Source: Chamaecrista fasciculata
Taxonomy: Eukaryota > Streptophyta > Magnoliopsida > Fabales > Fabaceae
Length of the DNA stretch: 64,000 nucleotides
NCBI GenBank assembly: GCA_003254925.1
Contig: QANZ01050062.1
Span: 35,201 to 99,200, forward strand
Reading direction: 5' to 3'
Of the stretch, positions 1 through 11,520 are shown piece by piece. A program made the position numbers and the translations under genes. Each line of letters begins with the position of its first letter. Position 1 is the stretch's first letter. The notes below the pieces were generated by a model. That model worked only from the letters and a program-made list of their open reading frames with translations. It searched no databases and had not been told where the DNA came from.

Positions 1-446
1 AGAGTATAAGAAGTAGCTAACCTTGAACTGGTGAAATGGGCTCTATTTATAGAGCAGGGAGGAGAGGGGTGGTCAGCGTGCGGGGCGGACCACGTTCTGG
101 GCACGATCTCCACCAGCGAAGATGGTGGAGACCGAGATTTGCGGAGCAAGGCAATCGTGGGAGATTGCGTGTTGTGCTTCTAGGCGGACGCCTAGAAACT
201 GGAGATCGTGGGTATGAACGAGTCAGTAACCCACGATCTCCCGTAGCGTGGATTGCGGAGCGGGGTAGTCGTGGGTGGCCACGTGTCATTTGGGGGACGG
301 GCGCCAAGACCCAGGATGGACCATGAGCGCCCCCAAGTGAGTTTAGGGCGCCCGACTGACTCGAGGGCGCTTCGCTAGGTGCGGAGGGGAGAAGAGGCCC
401 GGTGCGAGGGCCGTTTAGGCGTACGCCCAAATAGTGATGTATCACA
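1..446 (-). mobile_element. Gypsy-type LTR, minus strand, truncated by window edge
   Basis: Read on the minus strand this begins TGATACATCAC near 444 (or TGTGATAC at 446) and runs off the window. It has a TATA box inside a CTCTATAAATAGAG context near 41-56 and two GC-rich internal repeats containing CTCCGCAA and GGTGGAGATCGTG. The same family lies in opposite orientation at 10953-11520. A purine-rich stretch on the minus strand (about 449-459) abuts the LTR start like a polypurine tract, which would make this a 3' LTR of a minus-strand element. No coding domain is visible, so assignment to Ty3/gypsy rests on LTR style only. Confidence 0.55.
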
Positions 447-447
447 A

Positions 448-1241
448 GTCCCTCCTTAAAGAAGTCTACGAGCGCGTTCGTCGTAATGTTCCTTAAGGCG
501 GGCGGGATGACAGATTTGGAGAGCGTGCGATGGGATCCGTGCTTGGGCAGTGTAATCGCATCTAGTGGCGATCGCCCAAAAATGTGCGGGAGTACTTGTC
601 CCCCACGCAGAGGAAATGGTAGGAATGGCGGCCTTCCCTGGGAAAACGGAAAGTCAGTGGATCATGGCGGGCGGACATGTGGTAGGTAGGGCTGTCTTGT
701 CAGGGACACGTGTCGCTACCCGGGAGGCAGAATTTCGAAAAATGAAAAACGCCTCGTATGCCGCGCTCACAAGGGTATAAAAGGGAGAAAGGCAGCGTCT
801 TTTGCACTTTTACACATTCCAGCGATTTGAAGAGAGAGAAGAGAGAAATCCGAAGAGTCCAGTCGCCGGAGTTGCTGAACCGCCGCCGGAAATCGGAGAG
901 ACGTGACCGTGGAAGCGAATCGGTTCAAGTGACAAGCTTGTTGGTAAGCATTTTCCGTTGATTTTGTGTTGCATTTCGCTGGTGTTCGCTGGGTTAGGGT
1001 TTGTTTTTCCGAGAAAAATGGGTTTTGCGTGTTTGACTGTTGGAGACGCCGTCGTGGGTGACGGCGGAAATGGGTGGTTAGTGGTGGGCAGTCGCTGTAG
1101 GGTGTGAGTCTGTGGGTGGAACAGCGAGAAAATGGGTGTGGGTTTGGGTGTGGGGTGTTGAGTTTCTGGGTTTTTTCTGGGTTTCTGGGTTGGGTGTTCA
1201 TCGAGTTCATACTCTGATGAAGGTGACGTTTGGGGTTTCTC
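448..1241 (+). mobile_element. LTR-like promoter region, possibly Tat/Ogre-type
   Basis: This GC-rich block has a TATA box (GGGTATAAAAGGG near 773), followed by a purine-rich leader with many GAGAGA runs and a donor-like GGTAAGC near 945. This resembles the U3-R-U5 of long plant gypsy elements. It contains no convincing ORF. It ends at the N at 1242. It could instead be internal sequence of the minus-strand element at 1-446 or a plant gene leader; I have no coding evidence either way. Confidence 0.3.
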
Positions 1242-1242
1242 N
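1242..1242. other. Single N, probable assembly gap
   Basis: GC-rich sequence on the left changes abruptly to AT-rich sequence on the right, as expected of a gap placeholder rather than one ambiguous base. Confidence 0.5.
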
Positions 1243-1434
1243 AAGAAATAAGCTTTAGTTTCAAAATTTCTGAATTACAAGTTGGTATACTATATACTAT
1301 AATTATTGTATAGTCTCAATTAGTCAACAAATTATTTCTCACCTCTCCTTTTACTTTAAAGGAGGAGCATCCATTTTTTACTTCTCATTTTCTCAATACA
1401 AAAAATACACACTACTAATTGTGTTATTCTTAAA

Positions 1435-1685
1435 GGTAAGTCTATAATGCAAAGTTTGAATCTTGACATGAGATGCAATGGGTTATGAGCCAATAAAATA
1501 ATGACACGTGGAAGAGTTAGTTGTATGTAAGTAGTGGTGTGACTCCATACACAGTTGTGATTGGTTAAAAAATTTATTATTTTTTTATTATTTTTCAGCA
1601 TTAAATTACATCAATGGCTATAATTATGCCACATCAGCATTTGCATCCCATGTCAAGAATCAAACTTTGCATCTTAGACTAACCC
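1435..1685. mobile_element. MITE, 251 bp, with 9-bp target duplication
   Basis: Terminal inverted repeats of about 44 bp are seen: the left arm contains GTCTATAATGCAAAGTTTGA and the right arm reads GTCTAAGATGCAAAGTTTGA on the opposite strand. The element is flanked by a perfect ATTCTTAAA direct repeat (1426-1434 and 1686-1694). There is no coding capacity. The 9-bp duplication fits a Mutator-like non-autonomous element. Confidence 0.75.
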
Positions 1686-1694
1686 ATTCTTAAA

Positions 1695-2220
1695 ATAACT
1701 TGATCAAACACACATGCATGCTAATGTAAGCCTAAATTATTAATTGTAGAATGTTATAAGATAATATATTTTGTTTGTTAATTATATTTTAAACTAGTGA
1801 AAAAATAATAGTGGAAATTATTTATCCTTTTAATACGAATTTCATGTTTTAAAATATGTTTTTAATATATAGTTTGTAATTTGGATTTTGTAGAGACCAA
1901 CTATGACAAGATGTTTTTTTTTTTTTTTGGAGGTGGGGGATTAACTCTTACACCTTACAAGGTTTGAAAGTCGTCTACAGTAGTCCAAATGTATGCATTA
2001 ACTAACCACTTTTTATTCATTTGTTTCTTTTTGCCCACCAATATTTCAGTATGCTGAGTCACATAATAATTAGAACCTTCAAGGAAATTAAGCAAAAGAA
2101 TTTCAAGAATTCTTCTTCTAATTGATGTGACTGTGTATCCATTATCAATTCCATCATTCTCTTTCTCTCTCTCTATATATATGTGACTAAGTGTGCGTGT
2201 GTGTCTGTGTAGGCAAAACA
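1695..2220. other. AT-rich spacer, no gene seen
   Basis: Contains homopolymer T (about 1913-1929) and a short CT/TA/TG microsatellite tract near 2160-2210. I see no coding region. Confidence 0.5.
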
Positions 2221-2470
2221 CCCTTTCATGCCCCTAACGTTTGCAGTGATTTTCAGTTATGCCCTTAACGTTTCATTTTGTTCAGGTATGCCCTCAATGT
2301 GCAACCAACGTTTCAATTATGCCCTCAATTTTGACTCAATGCACATGTGGCAATTTTTTTTGCTGATGTGTCATTTTTTTTGTCTGACTTGATTACGTGG
2401 CATCATGACTGGGCATTCTTATTTTTTTTTTCCACCTTGACATGATGACTGGATTTACATTTTTAAACAT
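2221..2470. repeat. Dispersed-repeat relic with repeated ATGCCCTYAACGTTT phrases
   Basis: The phrase ATGCCC-TAACGTTT recurs about four times between 2228 and 2330, followed by repeated GATGTG/GACTTGAT and poly-T segments. This style is common in the ends of old plant DNA transposons. I could not find the partner end or a target duplication. Confidence 0.3.
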
Positions 2471-2607
2471 AAAAATTGAGTAAACTAGCAAATCAGTCCC
2501 TGGATTTACATTTTTCATCATCTTCATTCATTTTAGTCCCAAATCCTCAAAATAAAATTGTAAAGTGTCCCAAAACACTTCCAAACATTTCAATTTAGTC
2601 CTTAAAA

Positions 2608-2695
2608 GTATTAAAAACCCTAAATCCTAAAATCCTAAACCCTAAACCCCAAACTCTAAACCCTAAACCCCTAAATCCTAAATCCCTAAAACTTA
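2608..2695. repeat. Degenerate telomere-like repeat (CCCTAAA)n
   Basis: About ten imperfect units of CCCTAAA/TCCTAAA occur in a row. The plant telomere unit is CCCTAAA. Units are interrupted and diverged, so this is an interstitial relic, not an active telomere. Confidence 0.55.
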
Positions 2696-2699
2696 ATTT

Positions 2700-4535
2700 T
2701 TTTTTTAATCTTCATCTTCATCTTCTCAATTTAACATAAATCTCCAATTTTTTTTAATCCCTAAACCCCTTAATTTTTTTTTTCATCATCACCATTCATC
2801 ATCTTGGTTGGTTCATCATCCTCATTCATCATCTTCGTCACTTCATCATCCTCATTCAATAAAATACTATCACTCTCCGGTGACGCAATTCCCCTAACAG
2901 TTCCGTTGCTTTGGCCTCCTCTCATAGCACCCGATGTCTCTGCGTTCCTAATTTTCGAAACCCAAATATTCTATCATTCAAACATTGCAAAATTTTATTC
3001 TCTCTTCTACTACTTCATTTCCTACTCTAACAAAATACTAAACAAACAAAAATCATAATAATTAATAATTAGTAAGTAAATAAAATAAATAAATGACTCC
3101 AGGTTTACGAAATTGACCTTGGGAGATGGGATGATGTAGATCGCGAAGGAGAAAGGCAAGGTCGAATCTGAACGGGGTATTGGTATTGCGTAGAGAATGG
3201 GATGGTCGTCTTTTGGCTTCTTGGAAAAATAAAAAAGGGACGGGACTGCCTTCTACTTTTTTTCTATTATGGTTTCCCTCATTTGATTTCCCTAATCACT
3301 TAAAAATAGCCTAACCATAGATTTTTTCTATGGAATCAAACAGATTTTATTCTCTATAACGGGCACAGCTGGATTTCTATTTGCTTTCCTGTTTCCAGCC
3401 GTTGGATGTGGAGAGTAGACACCCTTTTTGGATAAGTGAAAGTCATCACTAATAAGTTAGGAGATGTGACATGTGGCAGTATGGCACACTCTAGATCTTC
3501 CTACCTGCTTCCTTAATCGGACGGCCATCTAAGGCCTTCTCTATTCATGCCAACACGTGGAAGCAGACTATCAATTTCGCGTTTGATAGATCCACATCAG
3601 ATTTTATGAATTTTAATATTCTTTAATTAAATTAATTATGATGTCATAATTTTTAGGAAAATTATTTTTGAATTTTTTAATTCATGAAATAATATATTAG
3701 TCAATTGTCACAATATAATATTTTTCAATAACTGATTGTATTATTGTAATCTATTCAAACTTTAAATTCGAAGGATGATCCACTATGACCAAGCTACAGT
3801 GTTACTTCTCTATTTCTTCTATCTAAACGGTCGTGATCTAATCGATTTCTTTTTTTATTTGAATACATTGATGGATTCATTATCATATCTCTCACAAATA
3901 TCACGTAGCAGTTACATATTAGGATCCTGCAACGTCTATTTAAATGCAATATAATGAAGTTCAAAATTCGAGCTCCAGTAAAGATACATTAAATACATGA
4001 AGGAAAAACATTGGACAAACGTAATCATCCAACAGATAAGACTTGGCTTCGCAAAATTTAAAAGCGCACCTAAAGATGAGCACATATGATAAAACCCCCC
4101 CTCTCTCATCTGTCCCACTATTTACGCATAAACCCCTTTTTAAATGTCATCGGATTCCATACCTTTCTCTAATTATTTCTCTCTTTTTTTTTCTCCCAAA
4201 GAAACCAACACTTCCATACTACAGTACATACAGATGAACCAAAAAAGACATACCTATAATCAAAGTTAACAAGTCTTGACAAGAGCAGCCCTCCAACTCA
4301 AATTATGGCCCACGTTCAACCTAAAATAAAACCTTTCATTTTCCTTAACGCTACCCATTAAATTATCATAATGCTAGAAATTAACAAAAAAGAAAAAAAT
4401 CTAAAATTTCGATAACTCGCATATGTACAACCCCAACTTAACCTAATCTCAAATCTCACCATCTGAGAAGGCTCTAATGTTAAAATATTGACGCAATAAA
4501 AGAAGGAAAGTGGAAGAAATGTGTAGTAATAATAA
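2700..4535. other. Intergenic, no gene supported
   Basis: The stretch is AT-rich. Short open frames (for example 2804-3058 and 4043-4237) are low-complexity (Ser/Phe-rich from TCATC/TTC repeats) and have no recognisable domain. Introns or 3' exons of the minus-strand exon at 4539-4873 could lie here, but I could not identify them. Confidence 0.4.
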
Positions 4536-4538
4536 TAC

Positions 4539-4873
4539 CTGAGAATTCGTTGAGGGGAAGATGGTCGTTGACGGAGATTTGGATAGGGGATAGTAGAAAT
4601 GGAATCCCTATCGGTTCTGACGACCCGACGGTCGACCCGAACCGTAGTACGCTGAACCGGTGTGGATGAATCGTCCTTGACCTGAACCTTCATGCACCTT
4701 AGGCGTTTCCGGTTCCCCCACTGAAGCACGAAATCAGATGCAGGCGTGTGTCGGATAGTGTCAGAAGTGGCCTTTAATACCAACGACCCATTCTCTCTTC
4801 CTCCTCCGCTTTTCTCTCTCACGCTACAGATCTTATTATTATTATTGTTCCTAACTGATGTCTCTTTTTCCAT
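4539..4873 (-). CDS. First exon of an unnamed plant protein (DFVLQWGNRKRLRC motif)
   Basis: An ATG at 4873 (minus) opens 111 codons plus 2 nt, ending at a good donor (CTCAG|GTATT, 4539/4538). The product is basic and hydrophilic, with an N-terminal Asn run, then DFVLQWGNRKRLRCMKVQ (about residues 47-64) and a VDRRVVRTDRDS segment. I recall similar motifs in small uncharacterised plant proteins but cannot name a family or function. Past the donor the frame runs into low-complexity Tyr/Phe-rich sequence, which supports splicing. I could not identify the following exon in the next 0.6 kb, so the gene is either split by a long intron or a broken remnant. Codon quality and splice site make this exon more convincing than neighbouring short frames. 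Confidence 0.45.
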
Positions 4874-4879
4874 CTCCTC

Positions 4880-7800
4880 CTTCCTGCACCCATTTAAAAG
4901 GTAAAGTTACCGGGGGTTAATATTGGAACACCAAAATATTATTATTATTCACTTAAAAAACCAACAGGGCCCAACGCATCTATTACAATTTACACTACTA
5001 CCATGGTTTGAATTCCGCCTTTGGCACAACCCCAGCGACACGGCACAGAGAGACATCATCTACTTCTACCACAATACATAATTCAACGGATTCCGGAAAA
5101 TATAATTCCATGGGAATCATGTGCACCACCAGTCTCTACCATCTTCAATGATGGAAATATAGAGAGAGACCTAACCACAGATTAACAATATTACATTCAA
5201 ATTCCCAGATGGAAAATAATGGCTTCTTCTTCTTGGCCAAATTTTGATTTTTGACAGCCGATATAATGTCGCGACTCGCGAGCAGATCATTGTTGGATGA
5301 AATTGAAATCAATTCAACAATCCTGCTCTCCGATGCCTCATTGGCTTATCTTCTCGACTTCTCGAGACTTAAATACGCCCTTTGGCACTCGGTTCGCTCA
5401 CCACCAGTCATTCCCTTCACTCTATCTCATGGTTTCACAAAATTCCTCTTTCCTCATTTGTCTCTGAAACCAAATCAAGAGTCATTGGTCATTGAGTAGG
5501 GATCTTTTAACCTAATTGAGAAATGAAAACAAAGGTCGCAAGTTTGGACAGCCAATATAACTTGCCACAACTCTATCAACGATTTTAGCGACATAGATGT
5601 AATCAAAACCGAACTTTAGAAAAACTGACATGGATAAGTAACCCACTCCAGAAAATTGAAAAAGAAAGACAAATCCCTTAGAAGATAATCTTATGGACGT
5701 CTATAAGAAACAGAGGAAAACGGCAGCCACATCTCCTCCCATCTTTCTCTTTTTACGTTGGAACCTGAATCCGGATTATGAGAAATTTGTAGAGAAGCAG
5801 AGGATAAAATGAGAGAAGGTGAAGGAAAGCAATGCATTACCGGAAAAAACCTCGACTCTAATGGCGATCAATTCTTTCTTTCTCGAACAACTACAAGCAA
5901 AAGAGAAGGAGCCGATTCTACGATATACTGCAGGTATGGATAAGAAGAGAAGAAAAAAAAATAAAAAGTCAGAAGAGCGTCGAAGTTATCAACCATAGCA
6001 GCAGAAATGAACATTGAAATTGGATCAACTGAAACATCGAAGAGTAACAAATCCACTGCTAGGTTGCAACGAAAGTCAATTCTTCAATTCCGATTTTCGT
6101 ACCGATATTTTGTTTTTTTTTTTTTTTTTTTAACTCTTTACCTATATCAATTGGATTCCACCAACAATCCTCGTGTAAGGTTATACCAAAAACTTCTTTG
6201 CTTTCACAGCTGAAGCTTCCAAAATTGCAAATCTGCTCCTAAAATTCAACTACTAATGGCATTCCAGAGCTCAAATCTGTGACCTAGTGTAAACGCTAAA
6301 CTCAGCAAGCGGCGATCGTCCCTGTAATCGGACAGAAATTTCGGAGTTCCAGAATCGGCTTAGATTTCAAGAGAAATGTCTGCAGGTGACAAAAACGCTG
6401 GAATAACTCAGTACAGACAAGAAATAGCAAGAAGAAGAGGAAGAAGACGAAGAAGAAGAAAGATCAAGACTCTCGAAGGAATCTCAATCTCTAGAGCTGG
6501 AAAATTTTAAACACCTCTGAATCTCACAATGAACCAATGAAATGTCCAGAAGAGAGCGCCCAAAAAGGAATACAATTAACTTGATGAATCGAAAACGAAA
6601 TCCCGGCAAATCCTGTCAAATGCTCTTAACATGCACCTGAAATAAAAATGAATCAAAATTAAGTCAGGATTAACAATTTGAGATTAGACACAAAATTGAG
6701 TTCTGAAAAGTCAGATAAAGAAAGATATAGAAATTGAGTTCGTGTCTGATTATCAAACATCTTCCTTGAATTACATCCATAAATAGATATCTTTAGACTC
6801 ACATACCCTCGACATTCACTACTCAGTTATCAAAATTAGTCGGCCGGATTCCCCTGTTTGGATAAAAGGAAAATGCTGAAAAGCGTAAGGAATTTCTCGG
6901 CTGCAAAAGAAAGAGAGAAGAAGACCAGAGGGAGCTTCTTCTTCTGGTAAAACGAAATGCTCTGTTTTCATTGAAAGACCCTGTTTATATACAACTTCCG
7001 GTACTCTTGCTTCACGCCAACCGTCCAATCCGAAAATTGCTGACCGTAAATAAAAGATCCGAGGGCTCTCGTCTACCCTTCCTTACACCATGGAAGATGA
7101 TGTTATGAAATTGTGTTACTTGCGCCGTTAAATTAACGGAATCTTTAGCGTCGTCAGGTGCCAATTATTAAATGTTTTCTTTTTTTATTTTTTTCGAAAG
7201 TTTATGTATATAATTTAGTGTAGTTCATTATGGTGGCCATTAGCCCATTAGCCCATTAGTACAGTTTATGTTAACTAGGATTAGTTAACCAGGTCTTCGG
7301 GTTAGTTCCACTACATAAAAAAACACGGGTTATCATTAAATAAGAATTTCTTTTTCTCAGGATGTCCGTAGTTTGGTGTGGGAGTGACATATTACCGATT
7401 AGAGATTCTACGTCTCCGAACGCAAATATGTATGTAAAATATAAAATTATTAATAAAGTGTCATTTTTTAAATCACCGAGTACTAAAGTAAAATATGACC
7501 AAACCATAGAGTACCAAAGTGTAATTTACCCTTTTTATAGAGTTTAAAATATTAATGAAAATCAAAATAACTTGTTTGAGGTGAAAGAACTTGTGCTAAA
7601 GGAAAGTGGATGATTTCTTTTTTTTTTTTAATTCAGTAATTTTGACCAACCATAAAGAAGTGGAGCATATAATATAGTATAAATATGCCATTACCATTTG
7701 AAATGTACTAGTACTAGTATGTACGATTGACCATATCGTTAAATCATGGCCGTCTATGATGAATGACAGAATAATATCAAAAGCATTACCAACTCTTCGT

Positions 7801-8360
7801 AACTATGGGAAACTTGAAGTTCAGCCAATGCCACTAATACAGAATTTGAGACTACCTGCTGCATACAAATCAGTTAAAACTTGAATATAAATCTGTTTCA
7901 GGTAATGGTAGTTCATTCAGCATATTTGATTCCACACTTTTCCTATTAGGTTGGTACTTGTGTACTGGAGGATAAACAGATCTTGAGGTTATATTAACAT
8001 TAGAGAGTTTCAAGTTACTCGAAAGATAGGGTGCAATGAAGCTCAGTCTGGAAAGAATTGTGGGCTACCAACAAATCCATTTCAATCACAAATGGTTAAA
8101 TGATCAAAGAAAAGAAACATATCTGGTGCGTGGCTCCTAAGCTTGAAAATAAGGCAAAAATATAAGAACCATGTATGATGTATGTTCCGCCCAAAAAAAA
8201 AATTGTATGATGTATGTATCTCTACCGTTTTGGAACTTTCAGATACCAAATTGACAATCCATCCATTCTTTACTTTCAAAGGTATGCGTCATTTACAGAC
8301 AAAGCTAGATATTACTTATCCACAACATCTTTTTGTTGCAAATTATGCAGTCATACATAC
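4880..8360. other. Intergenic region, no gene supported
   Basis: Includes a GAA/GAGGAA purine tract (about 6418-6465), poly-T at about 6112-6131, and near 7497-7536 the end of a repeat whose reverse complement starts GGGTAAATTACACTTTGG, related to the terminal repeat of the fold-back at 33238-34103. Short frames at 5251-5499, 6007-6213 and 6819-7028 lack domains. Parts may be promoter or leader of the minus-strand exon at 4539-4873. Confidence 0.4.
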
Positions 8361-8366
8361 ACATAC

Positions 8367-10519
8367 TCATTGGTTGGGAGCCGGAGCATTGTCTTCAGTA
8401 GCCATTGACTGCGCTGGCGGAGACTTCTTTGTGAGAGACTTGGGTATGCCAATATCATCCTGGACACACCGCTGCTGAGGATGCAACAAGAGCGTGCACA
8501 TTTGACGGAAAATAACACGAACTAACCCTTGTCCGCTCTCCAAGATATAGCCTTCATATTCACTAACTTGTTCAAGGGCTTCCACAAGGGTATCATACAC
8601 TGCCTGGGGGCAATTGTCAGGCCCAGGCTTGTCATGGAGGTACATCACATCCAAAGTGAAGAGCCTTTGGTTTGCAGTCCATTGATGGAGTGGGTGCACT
8701 GATGATCTACAGTATATGAGAAGCTGGGAGAAGGATATGACATATTAGAATACATAGTAAGCAAGTAGGACCTAAGCATTTCATGATATCAACAAATCAC
8801 AACTCGGGAGTAAGCAAGCATTATAGAAAATGGATATATACAGTGCTAATCAGGAAATGTATCAGCACTCATCACACATGCAAAGCTTAGGAGTCAGCCA
8901 CTATTTACCACTCTGAAGATGCGATTCTGCATACGAGATTTCTTTGCTTCATGAGCAGCAACCCTGAACAAATTGGTAAGATCTGGTTGGCCACTAGACG
9001 AAGAAGCTGAAAGGCTCCGTACTGCAGCAATTGCGGACTCAGGATCGTTGCTAAACTCTTTCTTCAGCTGCAAAATATTAGGATGCATTAAATAAGCATG
9101 TTTCCTTTATGCTTCAAATCCCCTTCTTATAAATAAACAAATAATAATGTTTCAAATAGCCATATTTACATAGGATAACCAGGAAAGCTATTTCTTGCAA
9201 ATGCCCTATAGATGATCCACAGATAGCACATCAAACTTCTATGGCATAAAAACAACAATTGAGATATTACGGTCAGCGAGCATGCACAGTTAGCATGTAA
9301 AACTAAAAGATAGGATATATCCTTCAAAAAGTTGTTCGTTTATTCGCATAATACAATATCATGGAAGCTACTAGTCAGTGGGCTGGGCATCCATTTATTT
9401 TTCAATAATAATGAGCATCGTGGGGTTCCAAGAGCCAAGAGGTAATAGATTAGTCTTCTTCATGAAACATTGAACCAAAACAATCATGAATCAGGGTGAT
9501 ATGAATCAATGTCAAAAATTTAAAGCACTACAAGTAGCAACGAGAAAGAATGAAAGCTTATCGTCTTATTCTTCATTTATCGAGCAGATTCAGCGCTAAG
9601 TCCTAGAAAACAACTTTTAAACAATTTTGGGAGCGCCTCGTTCTAATTCTTTTCCATCCCTCAGACTATTTCACGATCCATTGATTCACCTCGAGAAGAT
9701 ATCATCCTGCCATTGCCTCGTTTCTCTTTTCATCGCATTGTGAGATTTTCCCTATTCTTTTCTTCCGTCAGTTATATGGCTAGGTTTCCTTGTGGTTGAT
9801 TGGACATGTGTATCTGTGTATATCATTAGAGCTATTCGGGAAGAATAAACACTCAAAGAATGAGAATGGAATGAACGTACAATGTTTTACGTTGTTCCTG
9901 AAATATGAAAGTCAATACCTAATTTTCCTTAAACCTATGAGCTAAAACTAATCAATCAGTATATAAGCCAGCAAAGAGCTCGAAAATAAAATGAACAAAA
10001 CAAAAGATTAATGTTCCTCCTCAGCCTTAATTTCCTCGATCCTCCGTTTTCTTTATAAGAACCAAACACATGGAATTGAAAGAACATAAGTAAAAAACGA
10101 TTCAAGAAGAGAAAATTAATAATAATAGGTAAAAATCGTGAAGGGGGATCGCCAAGCTACAGATTGGAGGGGAAAGAGATAGAGATGTGGATGAGGCTAC
10201 TCAGTATTTTTGTCATGAATTAAAACAAGAGGAATTAGGGGAAAATGGAGATTACCCAAGAGGCAGATTTAGCAAGTGTAGCAAAAGCAAAACGGTGGTC
10301 AGGATTGACGGTGAGTTTAGCATGGACGAATAGAAGGATTGCTTGCTTGATGCAGTCCAATCTAGTGAGTGGTCGGCCATTAGAACCAGTAGCTTTCAAC
10401 ACAACAAGAGACTCAGGATCCACATCCACGCAAATCAGTATATCTTCGTTGTCGATGCGCCCAGGTTTCAGCACATACCTGCTTGCATTAACGCCACTGT
10501 CTCCCTCGATCCCCTCCAT
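8367..10519 (-). CDS. BABAM1: BRISC/BRCA1-A complex member 1-like protein (BABAM1/MERIT40 homologue)
   Basis: Three exons on the minus strand: 10519-10256, 9067-8909 and 8723-8367. All use GT-AG introns in phase 0 and give 259 residues. Exon 1 contains DILICVDVDPESLVV and PLTRLDCIKQAILLFVHAKL, a von Willebrand factor A-like fold. Exon 2 gives SSSGQPDLTNLFRVAAHEAK. Exon 3 gives LLIYCRSSVHPLHQW, then TLDVMYLHDKPGPDNCPQ and CVQDD. These match plant MERIT40-like proteins as I know them. In animals MERIT40 scaffolds the K63-specific deubiquitinase BRCC36 complexes (BRISC and BRCA1-A) in DNA repair and signalling; the plant role is inferred. The protein looks complete with ATG at 10519. Intron 1 (about 1.2 kb) is the longest and has no obvious inserted element. 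Confidence 0.88.
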
Positions 10520-10950
10520 CTCTCCTCTCCTTCCTCCTCCGCCAAATCCCTGATCGGGAGCTTTTTAGTTTTTACTGCTTAGGTTTCGTTGTTTCAAGGA
10601 AAATAATAATAATAATTATAATAATAATAAAGCCAAAATGTACTTTTGATCCCATATTTGTTTTTCAGGTATCAATTTGGTCTCATACATTTTTTTTTTT
10701 TTTTTTTGATCTCATATCTTTTACTTAGATGCAAAATTGCTTAAGTCTCGTACACACATTCTTTTTCTCCTTTTTATTTTTTATTTCTTTATTTCTCTAA
10801 CTCCATAAGAAATATAAAGAAAATAAATTTAAGAAATCCATTTCTAAGAAAATGTCTAAAATGTAATAACTAATAAATGATGGCTGATGGAAGTCTTTAA
10901 AAATATTTTAATTTTGTACTAAATTATAGATAATTATAGTCATTTAAGTA
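10520..10950. other. Probable promoter side of the BABAM1-like gene, then AT-rich spacer
   Basis: The first about 80 bp are CT-rich (leader-like, on the plus strand as read). Then come ATA/AAT microsatellites and a poly-T run near 10690-10707. No coding frame is seen. Confidence 0.4.
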
Positions 10951-10952
10951 CA

Positions 10953-11520
10953 TGATACATCACTATTTGGGCGTACGCCTAATAGGTCTTCGCTACAGGC
11001 CTTTTTTCCTCTCCGAACTCTTCAGGACACACTTAAACCAGTCAAATGCCCCTCCGTGCATTTGGGGGCGGCCGTGCTCCGGAACACGGAGCATGGCGCT
11101 CGCCCCGGCACGACACGCAATCACCCACAATTACCTTGCTCCGCAATTCTCGGTCTCCACCACTCCCGCTGGTGGAGATCGTGGGCCACAGACTTGGTTA
11201 GATCCACGTCCTCTAGTCCGATGGCGCCCGCCCTTTAGCGCTACACGCAATCACCCGCGATTGCCTTACTCCGCAATTCTCGGACTCCACCACCTTCCTG
11301 GTGGAGATCGTGCCCAACAACGTGGTGTGTCCCACGCGCTGGCCACCACCCCTCGCTCTGCTCTATAAATAGAGCTCAACACAACAGTTAAAGGTAAGCT
11401 ACTTCTTTCTCACTAAAATTCTCTTGCTCTCATATCTCTCAAACACTAACTTGAGCGTCGGAGTATTCTTCGCAAGGCACCCTTACTTGGACACTCAAGC
11501 CTTGCTCTTACAGCCCACGT
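10953..11520 (+). mobile_element. Gypsy-type LTR, plus strand (solo or 5' LTR)
   Basis: Starts TGATACATCACTATTTGGGC and shares with 1-446 the CACGCAATC...CTCCGCAATTCTC...GGTGGAGATCGTG repeats (two copies within U3) and the TATA box CTCTATAAATAGAGC near 11361-11376. It continues through a leader containing ACTAACTTGAGCGTCGGAGT to about 11520; the 3' boundary is approximate. GC content is far above the surroundings. No internal domain follows, so it may be a solo LTR. I saw no clear 5-bp target duplication. Confidence 0.6.

Noticed and set aside
448..780. Two short plus-strand frames (486-689, 565-780)
   Set aside because: They lie upstream of a TATA box in LTR-like promoter sequence and have no domain.
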